From NCBI GenBank assembly GCA_026214975.1, contig CM047809.1, positions 32,151,977-32,215,976 on the forward strand: a stretch of DNA of 64,000 nucleotides, in the 5' to 3' direction. Positions 30,539-42,320 of this stretch are shown piece by piece (position 1 is the first letter of the stretch; each line of letters begins with the position of its first letter). Source of the DNA: Gentiana macrophylla (taxonomy: Eukaryota > Streptophyta > Magnoliopsida > Gentianales > Gentianaceae). Position numbers and translations under genes: made by a program. The notes under the pieces were generated by a model, which made no database searches, was not told the origin of the DNA, and was given only the letters and a program-made list of their open reading frames with translations.

Positions 30539-32460
30539 ATGGCTTCATCTTCCACAATCTCTCCTACTGAAAAATTCTATGAAAAATCAATCATCACTGG
30601 ATCGTTTTTCAAACCTGAACACTACCTCTCTTTTTGTGACAATGATGCACAAGCTCAACGCTTGGTTGAATTTTTGGTCAAATCTGGGGTTAATGACCTT
30701 CCTAAACCCCCCAATCAATGGAATTTGCTATGAAAATCTGATCGCATTTTGGAAAAATGCCAAGTTTGTGCTCACACAAAGAAAACAGATGTCGATTGCA
30801 TAAAAAGTTCAATCTTTGGGAAAGAGGTAGTCATTACGCCTGGTCTTCTCAATAGATTCCTAAACCTACCACTGATACGTCCGGCTAATGTAAAGTCTGT
30901 GACGATTGACATCAAAAAATTCTGGGCTGAGATAACCAAGAACCCCAAGAAAAATAGCAAAACATACAATCTCCCTAGATTAGCGCTAAAACTTCCGTTT
31001 GCTGAATTTGCACCGGTCATCACCAAAAATATCGAAGGAAGAAAAGGTCGATGGAAAACTTAAGCGAAAGTTCTGGATCAAGCAAATGGCAATCATCTAC
31101 AAAGGTACTAAATTTGGTGGGCAACATTCGTATTCAATAGGTTGAAAGACCCAGATTCAAAAGGAGATTGATCATCCATTCTGGCACAAGCAAGGGTTTG
31201 CGGAAGAAAGGTGATTTCTAGGAAAGGAAATCATATGGATTCCCCTTCAACATTTGTTCGACACATTGAAAGTGAGACCCACAAATCTGCAGGCTCCACA
31301 CAGGTCTAAGGTAATGTTCACCTACATCAAGGCCTCTATGAAACCCAAACCAACTATCGAGAGAAAAAGGAAACAACTGAAGGCAACGGTCGAGAGTGGG
31401 ACGAAAAACCGGATCCCGAATGCACAAGAAAACACCCTTGTGGTATTACTTAGCAACGTGAATGAACACTGTGACAATCGGTGATGATCTGACAATAGAA
31501 GAAGAAAAACAACAAGAGGACATCACCTACCTGGGAGAAGGTGAGGAAGGATATGCTCTCACTTCATCTGAAGAAGAGGAGATGGATGAGAAATAAGCTG
31601 AGACATAGGATGAACACTCAGAAGGCGGCCATTTTGAAGCTAATCCAGAAAACATGGAGATTTTTTATGATGAGCTGACACTTCAAGAAGTGCTTTTCAA
31701 GAGCATCGGCAAAGTTGACGAACAGCCAAGTGAGCCAGCTGATAAAGCTCACTTAACCGAACTTGTCAACTCCCCCACTATTGACCAAGGGGGAACAGCA
31801 GCAGAGAAAGCCCTATCTCCAGCAGATGCAGAAGCCAGCACACTCCAGCAACCCCCAACTGACACTAAGTCCAATGAGGAAGAAAAAGAAGAAAAGGAAG
31901 AAAAAGTGAAAATGAAGGAGGAGAAAGATCAAGATGATGAGGATGTTGAAGTGACACCAGAGGAAGTTGATCCCGAAAGAGTCTTCAATCTGGACATTCA
32001 ACCCCTGATTGTGGACATGGAAAAGCAATACCACAAAGGGCGAGAATCGAAAGCTTCCTTAAGGAGTGAAGCAACCTCCTCAACCACAAGATTGAAGCCC
32101 TCATCAATCACATCAAGGTGCAAGATGAGGTCATGGAAAAATAGGAAACTTGCTCTGCAACTTACTTCATCTTATTCCCTACCATGTCCAAACCAATCTT
32201 GAATTTCATCTGAAAAGATTGACAACAATCTCAAGCCGTTGGTGGACACTCTAAATGCTCACACTCATCAAATTCAGCATCTGGATAAGGTCATAGAGCA
32301 CTCAGGCACGCAACTCAACCTCCTACTAAAATTTGGTGAGGCAACCAACAAAATCTTGGAGAAAAGATATGGTCCTCTCCACTGAATCTAAAGATGCGAT
32401 CGAGACTCTTGAAGAAAGGTTTGGTGATACCAAAAGGGAAGGAAGCTCAAAGCACAGAAA
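30539..32460 (+). pseudogene. Element H envelope-like / extra ORF (SIRE type)
   Basis: The start ATG 30539 (MASSSTISPTEKFYEKS) is chosen because it follows the TATA box and an A-rich leader. The N-terminal domain includes AQRLVEFLVKSGVNDLP, LIAFWKNAKFV, SSIFGKEVVITPGLLNRFLN and KKFWAEITKNPKK, in three frames because of two early shifts. The middle (31500-31990) is very acidic with a KEEKEEKVKMKEEKDQDDED run. The C-terminal part (to about 32400) looks coiled-coil. Layout matches the element F extra ORF and the SIRE envelope-like gene. No membrane segment is evident, so the name is positional. Confidence 0.55.
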
Positions 32461-32464
32461 CTAA

Positions 32465-34448
32465 TGTTAGGAAATCTCTGGCGAGGAGCAGCGGAATTCA
32501 AAATTTATTTCCTATCAACCCAAGATCGACTTCGTTTAAGCAATAAACAAACAAGTAGTAGACGGTGGTTACCTTGGTTGATCTAAAAGATCGGCGCTTT
32601 GACCGTCTAAGGAGAGTAGTTCTGCATAGAAATTGCCCAAGTGTTAAACCTTCTACCGCTTAGTCCACACGAACAGCCCGCCGGAATCCCGTCATGGATT
32701 GCTATTGGAAAACTCCGGTTGCTAGAAACGGCCTTTTCCCTCTCTCCAACTCTACATAGGATGCTCTCTATTTTACACAAGAACTATTAGTTCATGGAAT
32801 TATGATGTACAAAAGAGCTTGACACCACCTCTTATTTATAATAGAAGTGGCGCCCACGACTAGAGTGGAGGAGAAGAAAACATTTTCCCAATAAAATAAG
32901 GAAAATATAATTGATTGATTTATCTCATTTATTATAATATTTCATATTAAATAAATCTAGGATATTGTCAATATCTTATATTGAATATTTCCAAGATATT
33001 GTCAATATCTAATATTGACTATCTTTATTTTATTACCATAAATCAATTTACACATGTGTATATATATCATATATATATTATTACACATATAAATCCATTA
33101 TATAATATTAACTACAAATTGTAGTCTACATATGTGCACATGCAAATGCATGTCACGCATGTCCATATATATCTATATAAATATTAATATCTTATATTAA
33201 TATTATGGTAATACCATTAATAAAATTACACAATCCAAGTGTATCTTATACACTCCAAAATTATACATACCTTTAGCCAATATTTTGGCATCTGGAATAT
33301 TTTTAATTAATATAATATTATTAATATCACATATTTAATTTATTCATAATAAATAAATACCACCATATTAATTTGCCACTATAACATTTATAGTCTCGAG
33401 AGATAAACTTTCCTTATTTGGTTATCAACTATAACCACATTTTAATCCGGCTAGATGTTCTTATCGCGTGTGACCCGATAGGCTTCCGAATATGTTGGCC
33501 GTAGACACAAAGTGCAAATTACGATAATGCCCTTCATACTAACGATCACGGGATAGCTTCTAGCAACACACCGTGACCCCGATCATCGGAAGAGTCAAAT
33601 GCAATTACTACTACCTTTCATGTGAAGCGATTTACCGTGTAAATTACAATCCTATTCTTTGTAATAATATCCATACGGTCGTTAGTCGAGTGTCAAAACA
33701 TCAACGATCATATCTTATAATCTGGATATTATGCTCTCTCAAAATAACTTTCGTTTACTCCCTTTGCAAAGATTCACGAGAGCTAGACATTTCTTATAAG
33801 AAGGCCATTTCGGATATTCGATCCCAATCATAGGATACGCGATTCCCGGACGACCAATCATGTATACTCCGCGTGCTTGATGTCATACCCAATCACTACC
33901 GCATGATTGGCCCGTGGCTGAAAACCTCAATAGTGTCAAAGCATGACAACCCACACCGTGATGCCATGAAGACTCGGTCCAAAGGATAATTACACAACCG
34001 CCACATAGTGTGACACTTAACCGTGTAAGTGGGTCGATCCCAACGTCACGCATTCTCTAATACACGTCCACGTATAGTCAAGTGTCTCTACACTTTGATA
34101 GGCGAGATGTATCCCTGCCTAAGGCGAGGAAGACATCTAATCGTGCTAGTCTGTTTATACTATCAATGCCTGTTTAATAGTACATCGGCCTAGAGACATT
34201 TAAGTATCAAACTTATTAAAGTGATTAGAGATCTCATCAACCATAATCGCCTATCATGGTTTCTCTATCACGATTTAATACTAAGGGCGTTATCACATAA
34301 CAATTCATAATTGGTTCTTTAAAAGAACATATATATATGACAACATAAAAGCCATTTTATATATGTATAAACATAAAGAAATAATAGAAATGATCCGAAC
34401 CGGTCGGATCCGGTCCAACCCGATTGGGTTTAGGACACTATTTCAACA
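32465..34448 (-). repeat. Element L: copia-type LTR on the minus strand (1984 bp)
   Basis: It starts TGTTAGGAAATC and ends ...CTATTTCAACA on plus. Orientation is judged from the minus-strand polypurine tract CCAAGTGGGAG, which directly precedes minus-strand TGTTGAAATAG, and from a minus-strand TATAAATA near 32845. It sits in the distal part of the element H envelope-like ORF. The left flank is actaa; the right-hand partner LTR is lost beyond the gap, so the duplication cannot be tested. The CCAAGTGGGAG tract is common in copia elements. Confidence 0.65.
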
Positions 34449-34607
34449 CTCCCACTTGGCCTAAAACCAATCACTCATACACACAAGACCAAGTTGAAAC
34501 ACAAGAATCTCATGCAATACTGCAACGGACTCTCAGCCATGAGCGGATCACTATCCGTGGGGACTCGAACTATCTTCATATCATGTTCCAAATGACCAAG
34601 TCAAAGG
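34449..34607 (-). other. Element L internal 3' end, cut by the assembly gap
   Basis: About 160 bp follow the LTR, beginning with the polypurine tract (minus orientation). No ORF is recognisable. The copia element's genes would lie across the gap. Confidence 0.5.
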
Positions 34608-34707
34608 NNNNNNNNNNNNNNNNNNNNNNNNNNNNNNNNNNNNNNNNNNNNNNNNNNNNNNNNNNNNNNNNNNNNNNNNNNNNNNNNNNNNNNNNNNNNN
34701 NNNNNNN
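34608..34707. other. Assembly gap (100 N)
   Basis: Exactly 100 N, the conventional size for a gap of unknown length. Different elements flank it (copia L on the left, chromovirus J integrase on the right). An unknown amount of sequence, including J's 3' LTR and L's coding region, is missing or misjoined. Confidence 0.99.
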
Positions 34708-35838
34708 GCATCACTCCTCACGGTTGGTGATACTCGTAGCAATACTTTATCGCCCACGGCGAACTCAATATCCCGTCGGTGTAAGTCTGCATAGCTCTTT
34801 CCGCTATCCTGGCAGCCTTCATCTTTTCTCGGATTATCGCACACGCTTAATCGTATCTTCGATCATCTGCGGTCCCAAAATCACTGCCTCGGACGAATCG
34901 TCCCAACAAACCGGACTTTTGCACTTCCTACTGGCATGGTAACTGTTGTTGTATGAAAACTCAATAAGATCGAGCTTTTCCTCCCAAGAGCCTTTGAATT
35001 CTAACACAAATGCCCTCAACATGTCTTCCAAAGTTTGTATGGTCCTCTCCGTCTGACCATCGGTAGCAGGTGAAAAGCTCTACTCATTAGTAGCTCCGCC
35101 CCCAAGGTGTCTGTCAGCTCTCGCCAAAACCGAGATATGAATCTCGCATCTCTATCTCGACACAATCTTCTTTGGGTATACCATATAGTCTCACAATATT
35201 TCTCCGGTATGCCATAGCCAACTCCGTCTTACTCAGTGTGTCTTTCGTCGGGATGAAATGCGCCGCTTTGGTCAGTCTATCCACAACGACCCAAATCATA
35301 TTATTCCCTTTAGGGCTCCTCGGTAATCCGCATACAAAATCCATAGAGATGGAATCCCACTTCCAAACCGGCACATCCAACGGCGCTGCAAAGATACCTG
35401 TGGCCGTCGATGTTCAATCTTGACCTTCTGACAAGTCAAGCACTTTGACACAAATTCTGCTACCTCACGTTTCATATTGGGCCACCAAAAGGTTTTCTTG
35501 AGGTCTTTGTACAATTTGTCTCCTCCCGGATGAACCGAATAAGGCGTACTATAAGCTTCACTCAAGATCCGCCTCTTGAGTTCTTCGTCGGCTGGTACAC
35601 ACCACCGACCCTTAAACCGGATACTACCATCCTCGTGTAACGTAAAATCAGCCGCTCCATCTGTACCAATCTTGGCCTTCTTTGCCTCAATTACCCTGTC
35701 ACCCACTTGTTTCGCCCGTATCTCAGCGTATAATTCGGGTTGCAAGACGAAGTCGCTTTTATCTCCGCCTTCTGGATGACACAAATATTCATGCGGTCCA
35801 ACTCTTCTCTTAATCTGATCCGAGCTACTTCCTCGCAC
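34708..35838 (-). pseudogene. int: Element J integrase
   Basis: Minus-strand reading gives AYSTPYSVHPGGDKLYKDL and WWPNMKREVAEFVSKCLTCQ, the HHCC zinc domain. The core follows, with WDSISMDFVCGLPRS (first catalytic Asp) and WVVVDRLTKAAHFIP. After shifts come the SYNNSYHAS segment and VGDKVLLRVSPT, the start of the GPY/F-type C-terminal module, which is lost in the gap. The frame is broken near 35100-35400 and 34840. It would insert the element cDNA. Any chromodomain that targets heterochromatin is not in the sequence. Confidence 0.88.
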
Positions 35839-36376
35839 AAGGAATGAATCGATTTCCGACTCAAAGCGTCCGCCACTACATTGGCCTTCCCTTCGTGGTA
35901 TTGGATTCCCATGTCATAATCTTTAATTAGTTCCAACCAACGCCTCTGGCGCATGTTGAGCTCCTACGTGTAAATATGTACTTGGACTCTTGTGATCGAA
36001 AACACCTTGAAAGTTATTCCATACAAATAGTGTCGCCATATCTTCAATGCGAAAACCACACCGCCAACTCTAAGTCGTGAGTCGGGTAGTTACTCTCATA
36101 TGGTTTCAGCTGCCTCGATGCATACGCGATCACTCGTCTCCGTTGCATCAGTACGCAACCCAGACCATTCTTCGATGCATCGGTATAAACCTCAATATCC
36201 TCATTACCCTCTGGTAGTGCTAAAATAGAGCCGTAGTCAACCGTTCCTGCCAGCGGTTGGAACGCCTCACATTTTTCATCCCACTTAAACCGGTTCTCTT
36301 TCTTCATTAATGCGCCATCGGCCTCGCAATCTTGGAAAAGTCTTTTACAAATCTTGGTAATATCAGCCAAACCCAA
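35700..36376 (-). pseudogene. rh: Element J RNase H
   Basis: The minus strand reads [18 protein letters not shown] (first catalytic Asp), [20 protein letters not shown] and, after a frame break near 35960, [19 protein letters not shown] and [11 protein letters not shown]. This is the chromovirus RNase H sequence ending in the conserved ADALSRK. It would remove the RNA strand during reverse transcription. Confidence 0.88.
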
Positions 36377-36399
36377 GAAGCTTGAATTTCCGCAACATT

Positions 36400-37100
36400 C
36401 TTAGGTGTTGGCCATCTAAATCACCGCCTCTATCTTGCTCGGGTCAACGGATACACCGTCTTTCGAGACAACATGCCCGAAAATGCCACTCGCTCCAACC
36501 AGAATTCACATTTCGACAATTTCGCATCTGATTGTTTCTCCCGTAAAATGCAATCTGAGCCTCGGTGCTCGGCATGTTCTTCCTTAGTCTTAGAGTAGAC
36601 CAGGATGTCGTCAATAAAGACTACTACAAACTGGTCCAAGTAGGGTCTGAATACCCGGTTCATCAAATCCATGAAAACTGCTGGTGCGTTGGTCAATCCG
36701 AAAGGCATGACCGTGAATTCGTAATGTCCGTGCACGATGCGAAATGCGGTCTTTGGAATATCCGTGATCCGCTACCGGAGTGGTGATACCACGATCGCAA
36801 ATCAATCTTCGAGAAAATACCTGCACCCCGTAGTTGATCGAACAAATCATCGATCCTAGGTAACGGATACTTGTTCTTCACTGTGACGTTGTTCAGTTCC
36901 CGGTAATCAATACACAGCCGCATACTACCATCCTTCTTCTTCACAAACAACACCGGAGCTCCCCATGGTGATACACTCGGTCGGATATACCCTTTATCGA
37001 AAGCAGTTCTTCCAATTGTACCTTTAGTTACGCTAATTCCTTAGGTGCCATACGATAGAGTGCTTTCGATATCGGTCGGTCCCGGCACCAACTCCACTGC
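36400..37100 (-). pseudogene. rt: Element J reverse transcriptase
   Basis: The minus-strand motifs are in order: [68 protein letters not shown] and the catalytic [13 protein letters not shown] (the IDD codons at about 36610-36615). A frameshift falls near 36800, inside the segment after KIDLRS. Catalytic Asp residues are intact in the readable frames. Flanking protease and RNase H are in the chromovirus order. Confidence 0.9.
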
Positions 37101-37269
37101 AAACTCTACCTCCTCCAGGGTGGCATGCCAGTATCTCATCGGCGAATACATCCCCAAAATCATGGACTACATCAATGTCCGCTAGTTTAGGATCCCCGTG
37201 CTTACATCATGTACGTGAACATAAACAACGGGTGCCCTTTCTCGATGAGAGATCTCAAAGTCATCACGG

Positions 37270-37640
37270 AATAATCTTCACATTAGGTTTATCCACAAAT
37301 CCCTTGTAAGATACCCGCACTCCTTTTAGGACCTCTCAAAGTCACCTTCTTCGCTCTCACGGTCAATTTTGGCATTATGCAGGTCAACCAATCCATACCC
37401 AAAATAACGCGAAGTTCTCGAGAGGAACTCGATCAAGTCAACCGACAAGTTGACTCCCAAAATCACTATTGGTACATCTCTATACAACTTAGAACATGGT
37501 ACTAACTCTCACGATGGTTGCATAAATTTTTGTCAATTACCTCAAATGTAGCTAGACCTAACCTCAAAACATGCGAACTTGCTACAAAGGAACATGATGC
37601 ACCGAATCAAAAAGTACATAGGATAAGAATGAGTTAAACA
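37270..37640 (-). pseudogene. pro: Element J aspartic protease, degenerate
   Basis: Minus-strand fragments SYVLFDSVHH (where chromoviruses have VLFDSGA) and a FALFWVWIG-like stretch mark the protease between gag and RT. The glycine of the D-S-G triad is Val and several stops occur, so activity is unlikely. The call depends mainly on position. Confidence 0.5.
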
Positions 37641-37655
37641 GAAAATTACCCGTCA

Positions 37656-38882
37656 CTACGTGGTTGCTCTGCTTTCGGCCTCCTCTCTACGCGAAGGCGA
37701 AAAATCTCCCGATCCGATTTTTCTCGGTCCCCTGAAGTTGTCTTTGGCCGACCACGATGGTCGGTTTCTGTTTCCACCGAGTGGCGCAGTGCACCCCTGT
37801 CGGCTCTGTGCGCGAGTACCACTCTGCTCTTTGGTTACCCCTACCCATGTTCCCCGTGTTGCTCCTCGGAGTCCCACCCATGTTGCTTCCCGTAACCGAT
37901 GCCGACCGGCAGGTGTGGAGAGCCGTAAAGCACTCATATCGTCTATGTCCAAACTTCCCACAATTGTGACATTGAACTGCGTGACTGAACAATCGGTACC
38001 GGATGATTTCTCCGGCACCGCTTGCAATGATAACCGTGGCCGACTAAACCCACAGGAGTTACCTCTCACCGGCTGACCACCACCGCCCTGGTAAGGTGGG
38101 AATTTTCCGAAAAAGGACGGTCGTCTTGGTGGGTTTCGAATTGCTCCGCTTTTTCTGCTTGCCTCGATTGTCCTCGAGACGCTCTTCCTTTTGTTAGTAG
38201 TATATGCCGCTTTGACCTCTCTCCGAATCCTCTCAATGTTGCATGCTACTTCACACATCTCTTTTAAACTCGTGAAGCCCCTGCTTGCACACATACGATC
38301 CCGGATCGCTAAATCTAAGTGTTGCTCAAACTTCACCATCTTGGCCTCTTCAGTCGTACTAGCTCAGATGCATAAACTGCCAAGTCGACAAACTTCTCGT
38401 AGTATTCTTGGACAGTCATATCCCCCTGTCGGAGATTATCGAACTCCACCCGCGGCTCTTTCCTCTTGGATTCGGGAAAGAATTCATGCCTCAGCTCCTG
38501 CTTAAACTCAGTCCAGTTCAGTGGGACCAATACCGTTTCCCCTTGCTCATTTACAGTCTGAGCCAACCGATCTTTGTTAGCACCCCACCATAAATCAGCC
38601 CTGTCAACCAAGTAGAAAGCAGCTTGGTCGACCTTCAGTTCCTCTGGACAGCCTAAAGTGGCGAAAATTTTCTCAAACTCCCTAATCCACCACTCGAGTC
38701 CCTTAGGATCTCCCTTACCATCGTACTGACTAGGCCTCTGCTGACTCATGGCCCTAGTCATGCCGGTGGTTGACCCCTGAGAACGATCCTCTGTCGACTT
38801 GTTGACCGCTGAATCAGTCTTGATTCATCTTAACCAGCTGATCAATCAGCTGGTCCCTCTCATTTCCATTCCAAGGAGGCAT
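37656..38882 (-). pseudogene. gag: Element J gag with CCHC zinc knuckle
   Basis: The start ATG at 38882 on minus (MPPWNGNERDQLIDQLVKM) is followed by an early stop. The core is open at 38761-38333: RPSQYDGKGDPKGLEWWIRE, FEKIFATLGCPEELKVDQAA, FYLVDRADLWWG, WTEFKQELRHEFFPESKRKE and GDMTVQEYYEKFVDLA. These are the capsid-region motifs of Tekay-type gag. The nucleocapsid knuckle CHNCGKFGHRRYEC is readable near 37970. One or two frameshifts separate capsid and knuckle. Confidence 0.88.
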
Positions 38883-39124
38883 AGCTAAACTACAAAAGTA
38901 AACAATCATACATTCAATTATCACCTATATCATGCCACAGAATATTTCACATATACTAACACTTACTGTCCAAAATTAATTGCAACACACAGCCACATTG
39001 CCACATACATCAGAACTTACCGTACTTTCCCTACATAGAACTCAATACCTACCACACACATCCTCATTTGTGCTTATTTTAGTGAATTTATTCTTAAGGT
39101 TCATTTTAGGTGGTGGTCCTGGAG

Positions 39125-39142
39125 TCGGCGTCTCGATACCAC
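39125..39142 (-). promoter_or_regulatory. Primer-binding site, tRNA-iMet type (element J)
   Basis: On minus TGGTATCGAGACGCCGAC lies two bases after the LTR end ...GTTACA. TGGTATC is the initiator Met tRNA complement, usual for chromoviruses. Confidence 0.8.
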
Positions 39143-39144
39143 TT

Positions 39145-40983
39145 TGTAACACCCGATTTCCAATCCGTCGGGCCGCGGTATTGGTCACCGTAGTGCCACT
39201 CATCACGACACACGATCGTGGCGTTAACATGCAACATTCCACAATGAGAAAGAAAATAAACATTCACCATTCATTATTTTAAAAGAAAGTATTAAAGTGA
39301 ATACAAGTATCCTGAAGAAAATGAAATTATGCGGAACGTCAAAATCTTTAAAAATTAAAAATTCCAAATAATGTAGAAAACGTGGCTCTCAAACCCCGCG
39401 ACATCCCAGCAACAAGAAAACTTCCATAGAAGTACCTGCTAAGAATCTGCTCCCCATAAATGGATCATAGCAGGGTCAAACGAAAGTACAAACCGTCAAC
39501 TACAAAGTTGAGTAAGAATAAATCTAGTGTACAAAGGTAAAACCAACTCAAGAGAGGTACTACTACACTTATGAAGGACCCAACCAATCTATAAAAGTTA
39601 CGACCTGCCCATAACAGATACCAAACGTCACAACTAGCCACCTAAAGGTCCCGAATGTGCACATCCTCAAAAAAGGTAAAGCCCAGAGAGGAGGGTCTAA
39701 AGGTCATCCAATGGTACCATACTAGATGGACCATCACGTCTTTGAGGTGCAAGGAAACCTTCCGGGTTCCCGGCCGGGTACTACCCTATCCGGCCCGACC
39801 ACATCATCTGCCTGCAACTCCCCAAACACGTAGGGTCACTTTGAAGTCGTAAGGAAACCTTCCCGGGTTTACGGCTTTGGGAGCTACCCTATCCGGCCCA
39901 ACCCCCTGAGGGTCTACGAACCTCAATGCCCAACAAACAAGTCCCACAATGATATCAAAGCCTCGACTCATCAAAACCCAACTTACCATACATATTCATA
40001 AGACTTATCAACAACCCACAAAGGAAGGAAAACAACATAGACTGGGCGCCCGTGCTGGAAGACCGAAAGCCCGTCCAAGGACTCCACTGGACGCCCGTCC
40101 AAAGCAATCGACGCCCGTCCAAAACATCGAGTTAGATCCACGAATATAAAACAACCCCTCAGGCGCCCGTCCAGGTAACCTGACGCCCGTCCAAAAACCA
40201 ACTCAGCAGACGCGCCCGTCGAGAAAGTACTGACGCCCGCCCACTTTAGCGAGTTAGATCACGAATGTAAAACAACCCGCCAGGCGCCCGTCCAGGCAAT
40301 CCAGACGCCCGTCTAGGATGAAATCAAAGCAGACGCCCGTCCCAGAGGCTTGGGCGCCCGTCCACCTGGTTTCATCTCGAACACTAACAATTTTCTCGCG
40401 ATTACGAGCCGTTTTTCACGTAATGAAGCAAGCCGAAAGCTACCCTTAAGCCCAAAAAACCCCATACAAAGGTATCATATCGATCAGATTTTAACTAACA
40501 CAAAAACACACTACTAGGAACGTTTAACACACCAAAACCGTGGCACACAAGCATAGAAGTCTTAAATTAAACTTTTACAGCATCAAGTTAAACTTTTGAC
40601 AGCATAGAATTATCCTTACCGGAATTGCTGCGTTTTGAAAGCCCTTGCTAAGCTAGAAACGATCCTCAACGAAGCTCGAATCTATAAAAGAAAACAACGA
40701 TTACTGACGACGAATTCCTAAACACCAAGGAGAGATTTTTTCTCCTTCCTCCTCACAAGCAAGTCGGCGGCAAGGGAGGTTTTGAGGCTGAACAAAAAAT
40801 TTTGCTTGGGGAAAAATAAGGGAGGAAAAAGGAGTGAAAACCCTTTTTATTCATTAAGTGATTAAAACTCCTTTTTAATTACTAAATAAATCCCTTCATA
40901 AAAATTTATTTAAATCACATAATTTCCCGAATAATTAGATCCTTTATTAATTAATTAGTAAGTCAAAATTTCGGGATATTACA
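39145..40983 (-). repeat. Element J 5' LTR (1839 bp)
   Basis: Plus-strand ends are TGTAACACCCGATTTCC and ...TCGGGATATTACA. Read on minus, it starts TGTAATATCCCGAAATTT. At 40040-40375 it holds a cluster of about ten gcgcccgtcc / gacgcccgtcc motifs. Confidence 0.88.
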
Positions 40984-41870
40984 TTTCCAGTCTCCACTCG
41001 TTGAATCCTCTCATGCATACCATCCACCTTATCATTTATGATCAATAGAGTATGTAGGATCTTATGCGATACATCCTCCACAAATAAATTATTGGCCATC
41101 TTCACAGTTTCTATTTCACCACATCCCCATTGGCTATTCATTGCTATTTGCTCCATATTTCCTTGTGCCTCCTTAGGAGATAAAAGAACAAACGCTCCAT
41201 TGCTGGAGGCATCTACTCTTATCTTCTCCGTATCTCTCAATCCATGGTAAAAGGTTTGCATTAAAATCCATAGAGGGATATCATGATGAGGGCACTTCCT
41301 CATTGACTCTTTAAAACGTTCCCAAGCTTGATCAAAACTCTAGGGAAGTACTTAAAGGTCTTTCCTATAGGGAAGTACTTATTCATGAACTTTTGTAGCA
41401 GTTCCTCCCAGGTCGTGATTGATCTAGCCTCTAAAGAGAAAATCCATTGCTTAGCTTTATATTTCAAAGAGAAAGGGAAAAGTTTCAGCTTAATGTTATC
41501 CTCAGGAACCAGTTCTGGCTTCACGGTACTAACGATCTGTAAGAAATTCATCACGTGAATGCTAGGATCTTCATTCAGGATACCATGAAAAGTGGAATAC
41601 TTTTCCACCATTTGAATGACGTTAGGTTTCGGGTGATAAACTTCAGCAGCATTTTCAGGCACTACGATAGCAGGGATGAATTGTTCAATGGTAGGCGTTG
41701 CATAGCTTTGCAAAGTATGCCTTTCACATGCAGCCACAGCTTGGTTAACATAATTTGCATTATTAAAATTATTTCCATTTACCTGGTTGGCTTCATTCAG
41801 TAATCCTTCCATGTCTGAGTCAAATTGATTTCCTCGCCTTGCTCTTCGTTTGGATCCTTAGAAATCGGGG
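40984..41870 (-). pseudogene. gag: Element K Athila gag, interrupted by element J
   Basis: On the minus strand the gag core reads IVVPENAAEVYHPKPNVIQM, FHGILNEDPSIHVMNFLQI, NIKLKLFPFSLKYKAKQWI and TTWEELLQKFMNKYFPIGK. After a shift come MRKCPHHDIPLWILMQTFYH and GLRDTEKIRVDASSNGAFVL. These are the Athila gag motifs, also seen in element D. The sequence stops at 40984, where the chromovirus LTR begins. An A10 run near 41880 disrupts the N-terminus. Confidence 0.88.
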
Positions 41871-42296
41871 TAGCTTGTTTTTTTTTTGCAAGACAAAAAC
41901 AACAATAAACAATTAAAATACGCCAAGGCTACTACCTTTGTCGAGACTCTAAAATAGACAAAAACAAAAACAATAAACAATTAGAAACTTTAATTAGACT
42001 CAATAAACAAAAAATAAACTAAAACAGACTCTAAAAATTATGAAAAATACGAAAACACAATGCAGAAACTATGTAAAACGAAACAAAACAGAAACTACCC
42101 AGAAAAACTGGCTGGCTCCCAGCGAGTACAGAGCTCGTTGCCAGTGAGTTCACCAGATTCTAGGAAACTGCCCAGATTCGTTCTACGACACTAACAAGTT
42201 AATTCTATGCTATGAAAACTAATTAAACAGACACTATTCATAATATTTACGAATCTACTTTTAAAAAAATAAGCTATACTTGATTAATGACACGAG
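41871..42296 (-). other. Element K leader between primer site and gag
   Basis: AT-rich leader of about 430 bp. At 42110-42165 it has a GC-rich cluster (ggctcccagcgag, gagctcgttgccagtgagtt) related to a cluster in the K LTR at 43515-43550. No ORF. Confidence 0.55.
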
Positions 42297-42314
42297 TCCC
42301 CGGCAACAACGCCA
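42297..42314 (-). promoter_or_regulatory. Primer-binding site, tRNA-Asp type (element K)
   Basis: On minus TGGCGTTGTTGCCGGGGA matches the tRNA-Asp complement with two mismatches. It lies six bases from the LTR end, spacing as in elements D and G. Confidence 0.85.
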
Positions 42315-42320
42315 AAAACT

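Larger units (their letters stand above)
13405..32464 (+). mobile_element. Element H: SIRE-like copia retrotransposon, 5' truncated and split by element F
   Basis: Copia pol runs from GAG-pre-integrase (about 13470) through integrase and RT to 15357, resumes at 29095 with the rest of RT and RNase H to 29919, then an envelope-like ORF to about 32460. The RT frame reads NYFLGLQ before 15357 and continues in the expected copia order after 29094. The 5-bp tcaag is present at 15353-15357 and 29095-29099. The 5' LTR, gag and protease are missing at the junction with element B. The SIRE affiliation rests on the RNase H end (HIDVRHHFIRDHVEKGDV) and the extra ORF before the 3' end. Confidence 0.85.
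34708..40983 (-). mobile_element. Element J: Tekay-like chromovirus (Ty3/gypsy), minus strand
   Basis: On minus: 5' LTR (40983 to 39145), tRNA-iMet primer site, gag with CCHC knuckle, protease, RT, RNase H and integrase, the last cut by the gap at 34708. Domain order and motifs fit chromoviruses of the Tekay/Del group. The chromodomain and 3' LTR would lie left of the gap. The element is inserted in the gag of Athila element K, whose coding sequence resumes at 40984. Confidence 0.85.

Noticed and set aside
34424..34942. 172-codon plus-strand ORF and 87-codon minus-strand ORF crossing the N run
   Set aside because: They are translated through N. The two sides belong to different elements.
37660..38505. 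Plus-strand ORFs of 70-138 codons
   Set aside because: Shadows of the minus-strand chromovirus gag, which has the recognised capsid and CCHC motifs.
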